DNA of 40,296 bases from an uncultured Lachnospiraceae bacterium (GTDB taxonomy: Bacteria > Bacillota > Clostridia > Lachnospirales > Lachnospiraceae). The stretch is from the NCBI GenBank assembly GCA_949740385.1, contig CATJJD010000201.1:1-40296 (forward strand). The letters run 5' to 3'. Positions 26,401 through 35,787 of this stretch are shown here, in pieces (position 1 is the first letter of the stretch; each line of letters opens with the position of its first letter). The translations under genes and the position numbers were made by a program. The notes under the pieces were generated by a model. That model was given only the letters and a program-made list of their open reading frames with translations. It was not told where the DNA came from and made no database searches.

Positions 26401-27765
26401 ATGAAATTATTTCGTGTACAGGGTGGGTTTGAGAATCCGGTGTTTTCGGGGGAGAAGCTGAAAAAGCTGATCTGGCCCCTTCTTATGGAGCAGGTGCTCG
26501 TGATGCTTGTGGGGCTTGCGGACACCGTTATGGTCTCCGCGGTGGGGGAGGATGCGGTCTCCGGCGTATCGTTAATTGATATGATCAATCAGCTGATATT
26601 TTCGATTCTGTCGGCGCTGGCCACGGGAGGCGCGGTGATCACCGCCCAGTACATCGGCAAGCGGATGAAGCAGAAGGCCTGCGAGACGGCGAATCAGCTG
26701 CTCTATGCGGTGCTCGTCATATCGACGGTGATCGCCGCCTTCTGCATCGCCGTCCGCGTGCCGCTGCTTCGGCTGTTTTTCGGAAGCATTGAACCTCCTG
26801 TCATGTCGGCGGCTCTCATATATTTTATCGTGTCGGCGCTGTCCTACCCGTTTATTGCAGGCTACAATGCCGCGGCTGCGCTGTTTCGCTCCATGGGAAA
26901 GAGCAACGTGACGCTCGCTGTTTCTGTTTTTATGAATGCGGTTAACATTATAGGAAACGCGGTGTTTATCTTCGGCCTTGGGATGGGAGCGCTGGGGGCG
27001 GGGCTTGGCTCGCTGATAGCGCGTGCCGCGGCTGCGCTTCTGATCAACGCGCTTCTTTTGGGGCAGCGCCATGAGATCCACTATGTCAGACCGGCGCGCC
27101 CCTTTGTCAACTGGGGAGATCTTGGCAAAATTCTCTACATCGGAATTCCAAGCGGCATCGAGAACGGCATTTTCCAGCTTGGCAGAATTGTGGTTGTGTC
27201 CATTATCGCAACCTTCGGCACGACACAGATTGCGGCCAATGCGGTCGCGAACAACTTCGACGGGGTGGGCGTGATTCCGGGCAACGCGCTGGCCCTTGCG
27301 ATGATCACGGTGGTGGGGCAGTGCGTCGGGGCCGGGGAGTACCGGCAGGCGGAGCACTACGCCGCAAAGCTGATGAAGCTTGCCTGGGCTGCGTTTCTTG
27401 TGTGGGACGGGCTTATTCTTGCCACGCTGTCCTTTACGCTTCAGATTTATAATCTGAGCGCGGAGACCATGACGCTGGCGCAGACGCTCATTACGATCCA
27501 CAACGGTGTGGCCATCGTGTTCTGGCCCATGACCTTTGTGCTGCCGAACGCACTGCGGGCGGCGGGAGACGTTCGATACCCGATGGCGGTCTCCATCTTT
27601 TCCATGGTAGTGTTTCGGATACTGTTTTCGGTTGTTTTCGGACAGATGCTTGGTCTTGGAGCCATCGGCGTCTGGCTTGCCATGGTTATCGACTGGGTTT
27701 TTCGCTCCACGCTCTTTGCGCACCGGTTTCTCGGGAAAAAATGGCAGAAAAAGCAGCTTGTGTAA
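26401..27765 (+). CDS. MATE family efflux transporter
   Basis: KLIWPLLMEQVLVMLVGLADTVMVSAVGEDAVSGVSL; multiple TM helices; IAANAVANNFDGVGVIPGNALALAMITVVGQCVGA. Confidence 0.94.
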   Translation: MKLFRVQGGFENPVFSGEKLKKLIWPLLMEQVLVMLVGLADTVMVSAVGEDAVSGVSLIDMINQLIFSILSALATGGAVITAQYIGKRMKQKACETANQLLYAVLVISTVIAAFCIAVRVPLLRLFFGSIEPPVMSAALIYFIVSALSYPFIAGYNAAAALFRSMGKSNVTLAVSVFMNAVNIIGNAVFIFGLGMGALGAGLGSLIARAAAALLINALLLGQRHEIHYVRPARPFVNWGDLGKILYIGIPSGIENGIFQLGRIVVVSIIATFGTTQIAANAVANNFDGVGVIPGNALALAMITVVGQCVGAGEYRQAEHYAAKLMKLAWAAFLVWDGLILATLSFTLQIYNLSAETMTLAQTLITIHNGVAIVFWPMTFVLPNALRAAGDVRYPMAVSIFSMVVFRILFSVVFGQMLGLGAIGVWLAMVIDWVFRSTLFAHRFLGKKWQKKQLV

Positions 27766-27769
27766 TGGC

Positions 27770-27797
27770 TTGACTTTTTCCGAAATTGTGTTATGCT
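27770..27797 (+). promoter_or_regulatory. Promoter for riboswitch/queT
   Basis: TTGACT-N16-TATGCT. Confidence 0.6.
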
Positions 27798-27806
27798 GAT
27801 TAGCGC

Positions 27807-27849
27807 CGTGTGTTCGAGACCTTCCACACGTAAAACAAAACTAAAGGAG
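27807..27849 (+). ncRNA. PreQ1-I riboswitch
   Basis: P1 cgtgtg/cacacg, loop ttcgagaccttc, A-rich tail gtaaaacaaaactaaaggag; loop CCTT (27820-27823) can pair with AAGG (27844-27847), which overlaps the SD. Confidence 0.85.
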
Positions 27850-27857
27850 AAAAAAAG

Positions 27858-28424
27858 ATGAGAAACAGACATGTGACATTTACGGTTCAGGCGGCGCTGA
27901 TTGCGGCGCTGTATGTGGTGCTGACCTTTGTGGCGAATCAGTTTGGGCTGGCCTCCCACACGATTCAGGTGCGGCTTTCGGAGGCGCTTTGTATTCTGCC
28001 CTTCTTCACCCCGGCGGCCATTCCGGGGCTTTGGATCGGCTGCCTTCTCGCCAATTTGCTGACGGGTGCGGTTGTGTATGACGTGATTTTCGGAAGCCTC
28101 GCGACGCTTTTAGGTGCGGTATTTACCTATATGCTGCGCAGACATAAGCTTTTGTGCACGCTTCCGCCTGTGATTGTCAACAGCCTGGTGGTTCCGGTTA
28201 TACTGATCTACGGCTACGGCATTCCGCGGATTTATTTTGAGGGGCTGGATATGACGTACCTGTTTAATGTGCTGACGGTGGGCGCGGGGGAAGTGATCTC
28301 CGTCTGCGTGCTGGGGACGCTTCTGCTGAATATACTCTGCCGTTACCGCGGCGTCATATTCACAGAAGGCGATAAGGCAGGTGCGAACAAGCCGGCGGGG
28401 CAGCCGGGCGGATACAACAGATAG
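27858..28424 (+). CDS. queT: QueT family queuosine-precursor transporter
   Basis: TVQAALIAALYVVLTFVANQFGLASHTIQVRLSEALCILPFFTPAAIPGLWIGCLLANLL; preceded by preQ1 riboswitch. Confidence 0.93.
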   Translation: MRNRHVTFTVQAALIAALYVVLTFVANQFGLASHTIQVRLSEALCILPFFTPAAIPGLWIGCLLANLLTGAVVYDVIFGSLATLLGAVFTYMLRRHKLLCTLPPVIVNSLVVPVILIYGYGIPRIYFEGLDMTYLFNVLTVGAGEVISVCVLGTLLLNILCRYRGVIFTEGDKAGANKPAGQPGGYNR

Positions 28425-28432
28425 AAGGCAGG

Positions 28433-28460
28433 GGAGCGGGGTTTTGCAGCTCCTTTTTGT
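28433..28460 (+). terminator. Terminator after queT
   Basis: ggagc-ggggttttgca-gctcc followed by tttttgtttttt. Confidence 0.6.
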
Positions 28461-28557
28461 TTTTTCATAAATTCTTAAACAAATTTTGGAAGAATTTAAA
28501 GGTTTTTTCGGCTCCGATGTGCTATAGTTTTTTTAGTGAAAGGGAAAGGAGTTTTTT

Positions 28558-30606
28558 ATGCGAAGAGGATTTACGGCATTTGCCGTGCTTTTGTGCTTTG
28601 TCTGTTTTCTGGCGGCAGGCGCGAAGCCGGTATACGGGAAGACAGAGACGGATACGGGCCGGTTTCTGGGCGAAATGAGCCTGCTTAAGCAGGACGGCAG
28701 CAGCTATGTCATGCAGGTGACTGTGGAGAACGGCGGGGAGGATTTTACCGGAACCGTGCAGGCGGTATTTTCCGGCAGCCGTGATAACTGTGCCTACGAG
28801 ACGCCGATAACACTTGCGGCCCAGGGGAAGAAGCAGTTTACGATCACCGTGCCGGAGCGGGCGGTGGAGACGGTGCGCGGTATGTGCGCGCTGAATTTTC
28901 TGGACGAGCACGGGAAGGTGCTGCAGACGGTCAGTCTGAAAAATGTGTTCGGCAACACGGTGACCGGCATTCCGGTGGGCATTTTGTCGGACAATTACTC
29001 GGGGCTTACCTACATGGACGCGGGAGGCAACGATTTTTATCTGCAGTCGAGCGGAAATCCGCTGCAGCTGGTTGAGCTGACGGCTGACAACCTTTCCGGT
29101 TATCTGGACGGGCTGTATTTTCTTGTGATCGACCGCTATGACACATCATCCCTTGGGGAGGAGAACATCGCCCGGATTCAGGATTGGGTGAAAGACGGCG
29201 GCTGGCTCATAATCGGAACCGGAGAGTATGCAAAGCAGACTCTCTCAGGGTTTGACGAGGATTTTCTGGGCATTGACCTGCTTGGCGTAAGCGAGCCGGG
29301 GGAGGATAATGCGGCGGCGAGAAATGCGGTGCGCAACGGATTTTATTACAGCTACACTGATTCCGGTGTTGATTTCAAGCAGATGGCCGTTGCGGATCTG
29401 GACTATTTGTCCGCGGCAAAGCAGCAGGTCGGAAATTATTTCGAGAGCTCGGAAAATCCGGGAATCTGCGGTAGCCTTAACGAGGGGGCGGTTTCAATCC
29501 TCTTTTTCTCTCTGGGAGATGAGGAGATGAAGAAGGTGAACAGCTCTGTCGTTTCGTATATCTACGAGGAGACCATGTACAATTCCTCCAGCTACCAGAA
29601 TATCAACGGCTCGTCGAACATGGAGTATGTGGGTCAGCGGGCGCTCTCCTTTATTGACAACCGGAACACGAATCTGGATTTTACCGGGCTTAAGGTGCTG
29701 ATCGCCGTGTACGTTGTGGTGGTGGGGCCCATTCTCTATCTGATTCTGCGAAAGGGAAAAAAGAGCGAGTGGTACTGGGTCTGCGCGCCGGTGCTTGGGA
29801 TGATCTGCATTGTCGGCGTTTTCTTTTTCGGACAGAGCGCAAGGGTCAATGAGACAAAGGTGTACTCGGTGACGGCACAGCAGGCCGGCAGCAGCCGTGC
29901 GGACACGTATTTTCTGGCGTACCATTCGGGGGTGAAGCCCTGGAGCCTGCGGTTAAATGAGGGCTACGATGTGGCGGGGCCGGGCTGGGGCGGCTACTAC
30001 GGCTACGTAAACGGCAGCACGTCGGACTACCTTTACAGGGTCAGAAACGACGGCGACGGGCTGACGGTTGGCATGAAGCCGAGAGCGAACTTTGAGAACG
30101 GCTTTCTCTACGCCGGCAGAAGGAGCAGAGAGAGCGGGGCGATTACGGCAAAGAATCTGAAGGGCTCCGGTGCGGCCGCCACGCTGTCCGGAACGGTGAA
30201 GAACGGTACGGACAGGGATTTCGCCTACATGTCGGTGATGTTTGACGGTTATATTATGGTGTTTTCGGATGTGAAGGCGGGAGAGACGCTGGATCTGGCC
30301 GCTGCGGCAAAGGACGGAAGATGTGTGTTTCAGGAGATCGTCGCCTACTATGACAGCCTCGTTTACGACATGGTCTCGATCTACAGCTCCGGAAACAATA
30401 TGGGGTACGAGCAGGAGGCCATGGCGGCGCTTCTCTGCGGCATCGGCATCGCGGAGGACAACCAGCCAGGCGATACGGCCTGTGCGAGAATCGTGGGCGT
30501 TGTGAAGGATTACGATAAGGCGGTTGCAGACAAGTGCAGCGAGAAGGCCTGGGGGTGCATCTATTCCTACGCAGAGATGGAGGTAAAAGAGCATGCTGCA
30601 AATTAA
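28558..30606 (+). CDS. Exported membrane protein with internal TM segments, ABC/MoxR-cluster associated
   Basis: 682 aa; signal peptide; LYFLVIDRYDTSSLGEENIARIQDWVKDGGWLIIGTGEYAK (GATase-like fold candidate); TM VLIAVYVVVVGPILYLILRKGKKSEWYWVCAPVLGMICIVGVFFFG; overlaps ABC gene start. Confidence 0.75.
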   Translation: MRRGFTAFAVLLCFVCFLAAGAKPVYGKTETDTGRFLGEMSLLKQDGSSYVMQVTVENGGEDFTGTVQAVFSGSRDNCAYETPITLAAQGKKQFTITVPERAVETVRGMCALNFLDEHGKVLQTVSLKNVFGNTVTGIPVGILSDNYSGLTYMDAGGNDFYLQSSGNPLQLVELTADNLSGYLDGLYFLVIDRYDTSSLGEENIARIQDWVKDGGWLIIGTGEYAKQTLSGFDEDFLGIDLLGVSEPGEDNAAARNAVRNGFYYSYTDSGVDFKQMAVADLDYLSAAKQQVGNYFESSENPGICGSLNEGAVSILFFSLGDEEMKKVNSSVVSYIYEETMYNSSSYQNINGSSNMEYVGQRALSFIDNRNTNLDFTGLKVLIAVYVVVVGPILYLILRKGKKSEWYWVCAPVLGMICIVGVFFFGQSARVNETKVYSVTAQQAGSSRADTYFLAYHSGVKPWSLRLNEGYDVAGPGWGGYYGYVNGSTSDYLYRVRNDGDGLTVGMKPRANFENGFLYAGRRSRESGAITAKNLKGSGAAATLSGTVKNGTDRDFAYMSVMFDGYIMVFSDVKAGETLDLAAAAKDGRCVFQEIVAYYDSLVYDMVSIYSSGNNMGYEQEAMAALLCGIGIAEDNQPGDTACARIVGVVKDYDKAVADKCSEKAWGCIYSYAEMEVKEHAAN

Positions 30607-31555
30607 TCATCTGTACAAGAGCTACGGCAAATTTCAGGCGGTCAGCGATCTGTCCCTCCACATTCCAAAGGGGGATCTCTTCGGCTTTGTGGGGCCAAAC
30701 GGCGCCGGCAAGACGACGACGATCCGCATGGTGTGCGGGCTGATGCTGCCAAATGCCGGAACGATAAAAATCAACGGCGTCGACGCGCTGGCGAATCAGA
30801 AGGAAATCAAAAAGCAGATCGGCTATGTTCCGGATTTCTTCGGCGTGTACGACAATTTAAAGGTGCGGGAGTATATGGACTTCTACGGCTCCATGTACCG
30901 GATGCACTCCAGGGAGATCGCGCAGATTGCCGGGGATCTGCTGGAGCTTGTGAATCTCTCCGACAAGACGGAGGTTTACGTGGACACGCTCTCCCGGGGG
31001 ATGAAGCAGCGGCTGTGTGTGGCGCGGGCGCTGATCCACAACCCGGCGCTTCTGGTGTTGGATGAGCCCAACTCGGGGCTGGACCCGAGAGCCAGAGTGG
31101 AGATGAAGGAGCTTCTTCTTAATTTAAAGAGCATGGGAAAGACCATCGTGATCAGCTCCCACATTTTATCGGAGCTCTCGGAGATGTGCAACAGCATCGG
31201 CATTATGGATCACGGACATCTGGTGGCCGCAGGGCGCATTGAGGATGTGATGGATGACGTGTTCGGCAGCAACCAGCTTGTGGTCACATTTGACGAGGGG
31301 CGCGAGCGGGCGGTGCGCATCGCAAACGAGTACGCGGGCGTGAAGGTGACGTCGGTGGGGGAGAAGGAGATGAAGCTGTCCCACTCTATGACGAAGCAGG
31401 AGATCGCAGGGATGATCGCAACGATGATTGAAAATGAAGTGGTGGTGACCGGATTTCACAGGCAGGAGGGCAATCTGGAGACATTGTTTATGCGCGTGAC
31501 GGAAAATGCCGGCGCACAGGAGGGAGGAAACGATTATGCTGAATCCAATCGTTAA
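30593..31555 (+). CDS. ABC transporter ATP-binding protein
   Basis: Walker A GPNGAGKTTT, signature LSRGMKQRLCVARALIHNPALLVLDEPNSGLDP. Confidence 0.96.
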   Translation: MLQINHLYKSYGKFQAVSDLSLHIPKGDLFGFVGPNGAGKTTTIRMVCGLMLPNAGTIKINGVDALANQKEIKKQIGYVPDFFGVYDNLKVREYMDFYGSMYRMHSREIAQIAGDLLELVNLSDKTEVYVDTLSRGMKQRLCVARALIHNPALLVLDEPNSGLDPRARVEMKELLLNLKSMGKTIVISSHILSELSEMCNSIGIMDHGHLVAAGRIEDVMDDVFGSNQLVVTFDEGRERAVRIANEYAGVKVTSVGEKEMKLSHSMTKQEIAGMIATMIENEVVVTGFHRQEGNLETLFMRVTENAGAQEGGNDYAESNR

Positions 31556-32534
31556 AAAGGATGTGAAGGTGCAGTCCCGCAGTATGCGCATCTGCTGGGG
31601 GGTGTTTATCTACGAGCTGATACTGGCCCTTGCGTTTTTCCTGGCCATGATTATCATGGAGCAGCAGATCCGCTTTTCCACCAGCAACATATACAGCGCC
31701 ATGGTCTGGCTCTATCCGGTGCTGGCGCTGACGCAGATCGGCATACTCGGTCTGATCGTTCCGGTTAGGACGGCCTCCGCCATATCCGGGGAGAAGGAGC
31801 GGCAGACATTTGACATTATGCTGACGACGAGCATGACCGCTTTTTCGGTCGTAATGGGAAAGGTTATGACAGCCATGATACAGAGCATGTTTTTCGTGAT
31901 CGCCAGCATGCCGGTTATGGCCCTCTCCTTTGTAATCGGGGGAATGTCCTGGGGCTATCTGTTCGGGTTTCTGGCCCTTGCGCTTCTCGTGTCGCTCTTT
32001 TCCGCCAGCATTGGCATACTCTGTTCCTCACTCTGCAAAAAGAGCATCAGCGCGGTGATTATGTCCTACATCATCTATATCGTATTTTTCCTGGGGACGT
32101 TTCTGCCGTACCTGCTATATGAGGTTGCGCTGATGAATGCTGCCTACAGCACAACCCAGACAACAAACGCCGCGCTGACTTACACCTACGGCGAGAATCT
32201 GTATCTGTTTCTTCTGGTGAACCCTGCGGTGTATCTTGCGGAGTTTTTCGGCCGGGTGATGACCGGGGAGTCTGTGGTAAACACCTTTGCGACGCTGACG
32301 GGAGCGCATCAGACGAAGGGGCTGATCAACCATGTGGCGACGGGAAGCCGATGGATGGTTATATCCACCGTGCTGTTTGTGGGTATCTCTTTCCTGTTTC
32401 TCTGGCTCGCCTCAAAGCGCATCGATCCCATTAAGCGGCGGGCGAAAAAGCGGGCGAAAAAGCAGATGCAGCAGCCGGATATGCAGGTTATCGTTCAGGA
32501 AAATATCATGCAGAAGCCAGAGGACGGACAGTGA
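31536..32534 (+). CDS. ABC transporter permease (ABC-2 type)
   Basis: ATG 31536 (MLNPIVKKDVKVQSRSMRI), 20-nt overlap with the ATPase gene; SGEKERQTFDIMLTTSMTAFSVVMGKVM motif; six predicted TM segments. Confidence 0.88.
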   Translation: MLNPIVKKDVKVQSRSMRICWGVFIYELILALAFFLAMIIMEQQIRFSTSNIYSAMVWLYPVLALTQIGILGLIVPVRTASAISGEKERQTFDIMLTTSMTAFSVVMGKVMTAMIQSMFFVIASMPVMALSFVIGGMSWGYLFGFLALALLVSLFSASIGILCSSLCKKSISAVIMSYIIYIVFFLGTFLPYLLYEVALMNAAYSTTQTTNAALTYTYGENLYLFLLVNPAVYLAEFFGRVMTGESVVNTFATLTGAHQTKGLINHVATGSRWMVISTVLFVGISFLFLWLASKRIDPIKRRAKKRAKKQMQQPDMQVIVQENIMQKPEDGQ

Positions 32535-32554
32535 GAAAGTGAAGTGAGCAGCGG

Positions 32555-33940
32555 ATGGAAAGAAAAAAATATCTGAAGGAACAGCTTAGAAAATGCAGAC
32601 GAAGGATCAACGCCGCAAAAATCATTGACTGCGGGATACTGTTCTCTGCGGCGGCGGGGCTCCTCGGAGCCGTGTGTGAGCTTGCGTCTCTGTTCGTTCC
32701 GTTTTACTATGTGCATCTGGCGGCGGGGCTTTGCTTTCTGGCAGGGCTTCTCTGCGGCGCTGTCTTTGGGTTCATAAAGCGGGCCGACATGAAGCAGGCG
32801 GCCCGCCGGCTGGATTCCTTCGGGTTAAAGGAGCGGATGCTCACGGCCTGCGAACAGATGGACAATGAGAGCGAGCTTGCGGAGATGCAGCGAGCGGATG
32901 CGATTGTGCACTACAACGAGGCGAGAGAGCGGATTCGGATTCCGATTTTAACGGACAGACGCCATGTGCTGGCCCTTGTGCTGTCCGCGGCTCTTGCGGC
33001 GGGCATGAGCTTTATCCCGTCCCCGGTGCGGGATCAGGCGCGCTTAAGGCACCAGGTGCAGAAGGCTGCGAAGGAGGAGAAGGATCAGCTTGAGGAGCTT
33101 TTAGACGCGCTGGATGCCATCGACGCGGAGAGCCTCACCGAGGAGCAAAAGGCAGAGCTGAAGGAGCTGGCTGAGGCGATGAACCTCTCGCGGGAGGAGC
33201 TGCTTGAGGCCTCGGACTTTGAGAGCCTGGTATCTGCGATGGAGAAGTTAAATTACAAGTACGATCAGGCGGCGCAGAATCTGGAGCAGCTTGTGTCGGC
33301 CCTTGACAACCCGGAGGCGGCGGGCGTTGCCGGCGCGGAGGCTCTTGCGAAGGCGGCCGCAAATGAAAACGGCAGCCAGAGCGCTTCCGGCACAAAAAGC
33401 GCCGGCTCCGGGGACGGGCAGCCGGGGGACGAAAATGGAAACGGAGATGGAGACGACTCCGGCGATGGGAATGGAGACGGTTCCGGAGACGGCGATGGGA
33501 ATGGAAACGGAGACGGCTCCGGAGACGGCGATGGGAATGGAAACGGAGACGGTAACGGTAACGGGAATGGCAACGGCAACGGGAATGGCGACGGAAATGG
33601 AAACGGTTCCGGAAACGGAAACGGCAATGGCTCCGGAAACGGTTCCGGGAACGGAACCGGAGGCGGCCGCGGAACCGGTAGCAGCAATGCGGAGCATGAC
33701 TATGTGAGCATTCCAAACGCCGTGGCGGACGATTCCGCCCTGACCGGCGACAAAAACGGCGACCAGGATTCGGACTATTACAGGCAGCAGAACGGGCTGG
33801 CCTGGGAGGGGGAGCATGTGGATTACAATTCGGTGATCGGCGCCTACACCGACAGCGCCTACGAGGGCATTGCGGGCGGCAGATACCCGTCCGGCATGGA
33901 GAATGTGATCCGGGATTATTTCGAGAACCTGAATCAGTAA
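32555..33940 (+). CDS. DUF4175-like membrane protein with coiled coil and Gly/Asn/Asp low-complexity linker
   Basis: TM segments at about aa 20-80 and aa 140; Glu/Leu coiled coil; GDGNGNGDGSGDGDGNGN... linker; cluster position. Confidence 0.6.
   Translation: MERKKYLKEQLRKCRRRINAAKIIDCGILFSAAAGLLGAVCELASLFVPFYYVHLAAGLCFLAGLLCGAVFGFIKRADMKQAARRLDSFGLKERMLTACEQMDNESELAEMQRADAIVHYNEARERIRIPILTDRRHVLALVLSAALAAGMSFIPSPVRDQARLRHQVQKAAKEEKDQLEELLDALDAIDAESLTEEQKAELKELAEAMNLSREELLEASDFESLVSAMEKLNYKYDQAAQNLEQLVSALDNPEAAGVAGAEALAKAAANENGSQSASGTKSAGSGDGQPGDENGNGDGDDSGDGNGDGSGDGDGNGNGDGSGDGDGNGNGDGNGNGNGNGNGNGDGNGNGSGNGNGNGSGNGSGNGTGGGRGTGSSNAEHDYVSIPNAVADDSALTGDKNGDQDSDYYRQQNGLAWEGEHVDYNSVIGAYTDSAYEGIAGGRYPSGMENVIRDYFENLNQ
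33473..33544 (+). repeat. 36-nt tandem repeat x2 within a larger degenerate GGNRAY repeat
   Basis: ggagacggYtccggagacggcgatgggaatggaaac twice (one mismatch), encoding GDGSGDGDGNGN. Confidence 0.8.
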
Positions 33941-33962
33941 TGAGAGGAAAGAGGAGAGACAG

Positions 33963-34919
33963 ATGTCAGATATTGAGTTGTACCAGCAGAAAATGATTGC
34001 GTGCGAGAAGGAGATCGCCAAGGGCATCATCGGCCAGCGGGATATTATCCGCCAGGTGATGCTGGCCCTGCTCTCCGGCGGAAACGTGCTTCTGGAGGGT
34101 ATGCCGGGGCTTGGAAAGACCATGCTCGTGCGCACCGTAAGCCAGGTGTTTCTGCTGTCGTTTAAGCGCATCCAGTTCACGCCGGATCTGATGCCGAGCG
34201 ATGTGACCGGAACGAACATTATGGTGAAGGACGGACAGGGCAGCAGCTTCCGGTTTGAGAAGGGGCCGGTGTTTGCCAATCTGGTGCTGGCGGACGAGAT
34301 CAACCGCGCCACGCCGAAAACCCAGTCGGCGCTTCTGGAGGCGATGCAGGAGCACACCGTGACGGTGGGAAACGAGAGCCACCGGCTGGGGGAGCCGTTT
34401 CTTGTGCTGGCTACGCAAAATCCCATCGAGCAGGAGGGGACGTACCCGCTGCCGGAGGCGCAGCTGGACCGTTTTTTGTTCAAGGTGCTTGTGACTTTCC
34501 CGGACAAGGAGGAGCTTCGGGGCATTGTGGAGCTGACGGAAGGGCAGAGGCAGCCGGAGATTCAGGCGGTTGCGGGGGGAGAGGACCTGCTGCATGCAAG
34601 GGAGCTGATCGCGCAGATTCCGATTGCGGATGCGGTTATGGACTATATACTGGAGCTTGTGATGGCAACCCACGGGGACAGTCCGTATATAAGAGAGGGG
34701 GCCAGCCCCCGTGCGGCCCAGGCTCTTGTGCGTGCGTCCCGCGCCCGGGCTTTTATGGAGGGGCGGCTTAACGTGTCCTTTGAGGATGTGAAGAGCGTGG
34801 CGTTTCCGGTGCTGCGCCACCGCATCCTTCTGGGCTTTGACGCCATCTCCGAGGGCATCTCGGAGGATTCGCTGATCGGGCAGATTATTGAGGAAAAGGA
34901 AAAGAGTCTGTATGCTTGA
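33963..34919 (+). CDS. MoxR family AAA+ ATPase
   Basis: LLEGMPGLGKTMLVRTVSQVF Walker A, NLVLADEINRATPKTQSALLEAMQEHTVTVG, LATQNPIEQEGTYPLPEAQLDRF. Confidence 0.96.
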   Translation: MSDIELYQQKMIACEKEIAKGIIGQRDIIRQVMLALLSGGNVLLEGMPGLGKTMLVRTVSQVFLLSFKRIQFTPDLMPSDVTGTNIMVKDGQGSSFRFEKGPVFANLVLADEINRATPKTQSALLEAMQEHTVTVGNESHRLGEPFLVLATQNPIEQEGTYPLPEAQLDRFLFKVLVTFPDKEELRGIVELTEGQRQPEIQAVAGGEDLLHARELIAQIPIADAVMDYILELVMATHGDSPYIREGASPRAAQALVRASRARAFMEGRLNVSFEDVKSVAFPVLRHRILLGFDAISEGISEDSLIGQIIEEKEKSLYA

Positions 34920-35787
34920 CGCAAAATTTTACGATTCCTTAAGGAGAGTCTCACTCCGCATGTCAAACAAAAGCAGTCTGAACATGTCGGGAAACCGCAA
35001 GTCGGTGCAGAAAGGCATCTCGGCGGAGTTTTCGGATTTCAGGGAGTATATGCCGGGGGACGATCTGCGCCGCATGGACTGGAACGTGTACGCAAGGCTG
35101 GACAGGCTCTACATCAGAGAGTACATGGAGGAGAAGGAGGCGGTGGTATCGGTTCTCGTGGACACCAGCGCTTCGATGGATTACGGGAAGTGCAAAAAGG
35201 CGGAGCTGGCAAAGGATCTGGCCGCGGTTGTGAGCTTTCTTGCTCTGAACAATATGGACCGGCTCATGCTCTACGATATGAGAGATATGGGACATCCCCT
35301 GTCGGCGTCGGGCGGCAGGAGCGCCTTTGCCAGAGTGCTTAAGTGGCTGGAGCGTCTCACGTTTGCGGGGGAGGCCGACATGCTTGCTGCGGCAAAAAAG
35401 ATGCAGAAAAAAGGGCCGGGCGTCACAGTGCTGATCGGCGATTTTCTCCACGGCGACATGCTTGACGGGGAGTCTGAAAGCTACGAGAAGCTGCTGCAGT
35501 ATCTGAGCTACTGCAGGCAGCGTCCGGTTGTGCTGCACACGCTGGCCAGGGAGGAGCTTGACGTGGATCTGGAAGGGACGCTAAACCTCATTGATTCGGA
35601 GACAAAGGCAAAGCTTCGCCTGACGATGGACGCCTCTGCGGCTGCGATCTATCGGAGTCAGCTTCTTCGCTTTCTGGACCGAATGGAAAAGGGGTGCAGA
35701 TCCTGCGGCGTCTATGTGCTCTGCGACAGCGGAAAGGACAGAAAAGCACTTGTGTTTAATGATTTGAAGGGGATCTATGATATTTGA
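34912..35787 (+). CDS. DUF58 domain protein (vWA-like)
   Basis: ISAEFSDFREYMPGDDLRRMDWNVYARLDRLYIREYMEEKEAVVSVLVDTSASMDYG; ATG 34912 overlaps the MoxR stop. Confidence 0.93.
   Translation: MLDAKFYDSLRRVSLRMSNKSSLNMSGNRKSVQKGISAEFSDFREYMPGDDLRRMDWNVYARLDRLYIREYMEEKEAVVSVLVDTSASMDYGKCKKAELAKDLAAVVSFLALNNMDRLMLYDMRDMGHPLSASGGRSAFARVLKWLERLTFAGEADMLAAAKKMQKKGPGVTVLIGDFLHGDMLDGESESYEKLLQYLSYCRQRPVVLHTLAREELDVDLEGTLNLIDSETKAKLRLTMDASAAAIYRSQLLRFLDRMEKGCRSCGVYVLCDSGKDRKALVFNDLKGIYDI

Noticed and set aside
26572-27723. 383-aa minus-strand ORF within the MATE gene
   Set aside because: Antisense shadow; His/Arg/Asn-rich, no start context.
33431-33680. Possible CRISPR array
   Set aside because: Repeats are short, contiguous, in frame and degenerate, with no unique spacers; it is coding low complexity.
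33248-34525. 425-aa minus-strand ORF and other repeat-encoded ORFs (33135-33716, 33265-33687, 33291-33707) over the Gly/Asn/Asp repeat
   Set aside because: Alternate-frame readings of the same hexanucleotide-like repeat (Val/Ser, Pro/Phe or Met/Glu repeats); plus-strand frame continues into a non-repetitive domain and fits the operon.
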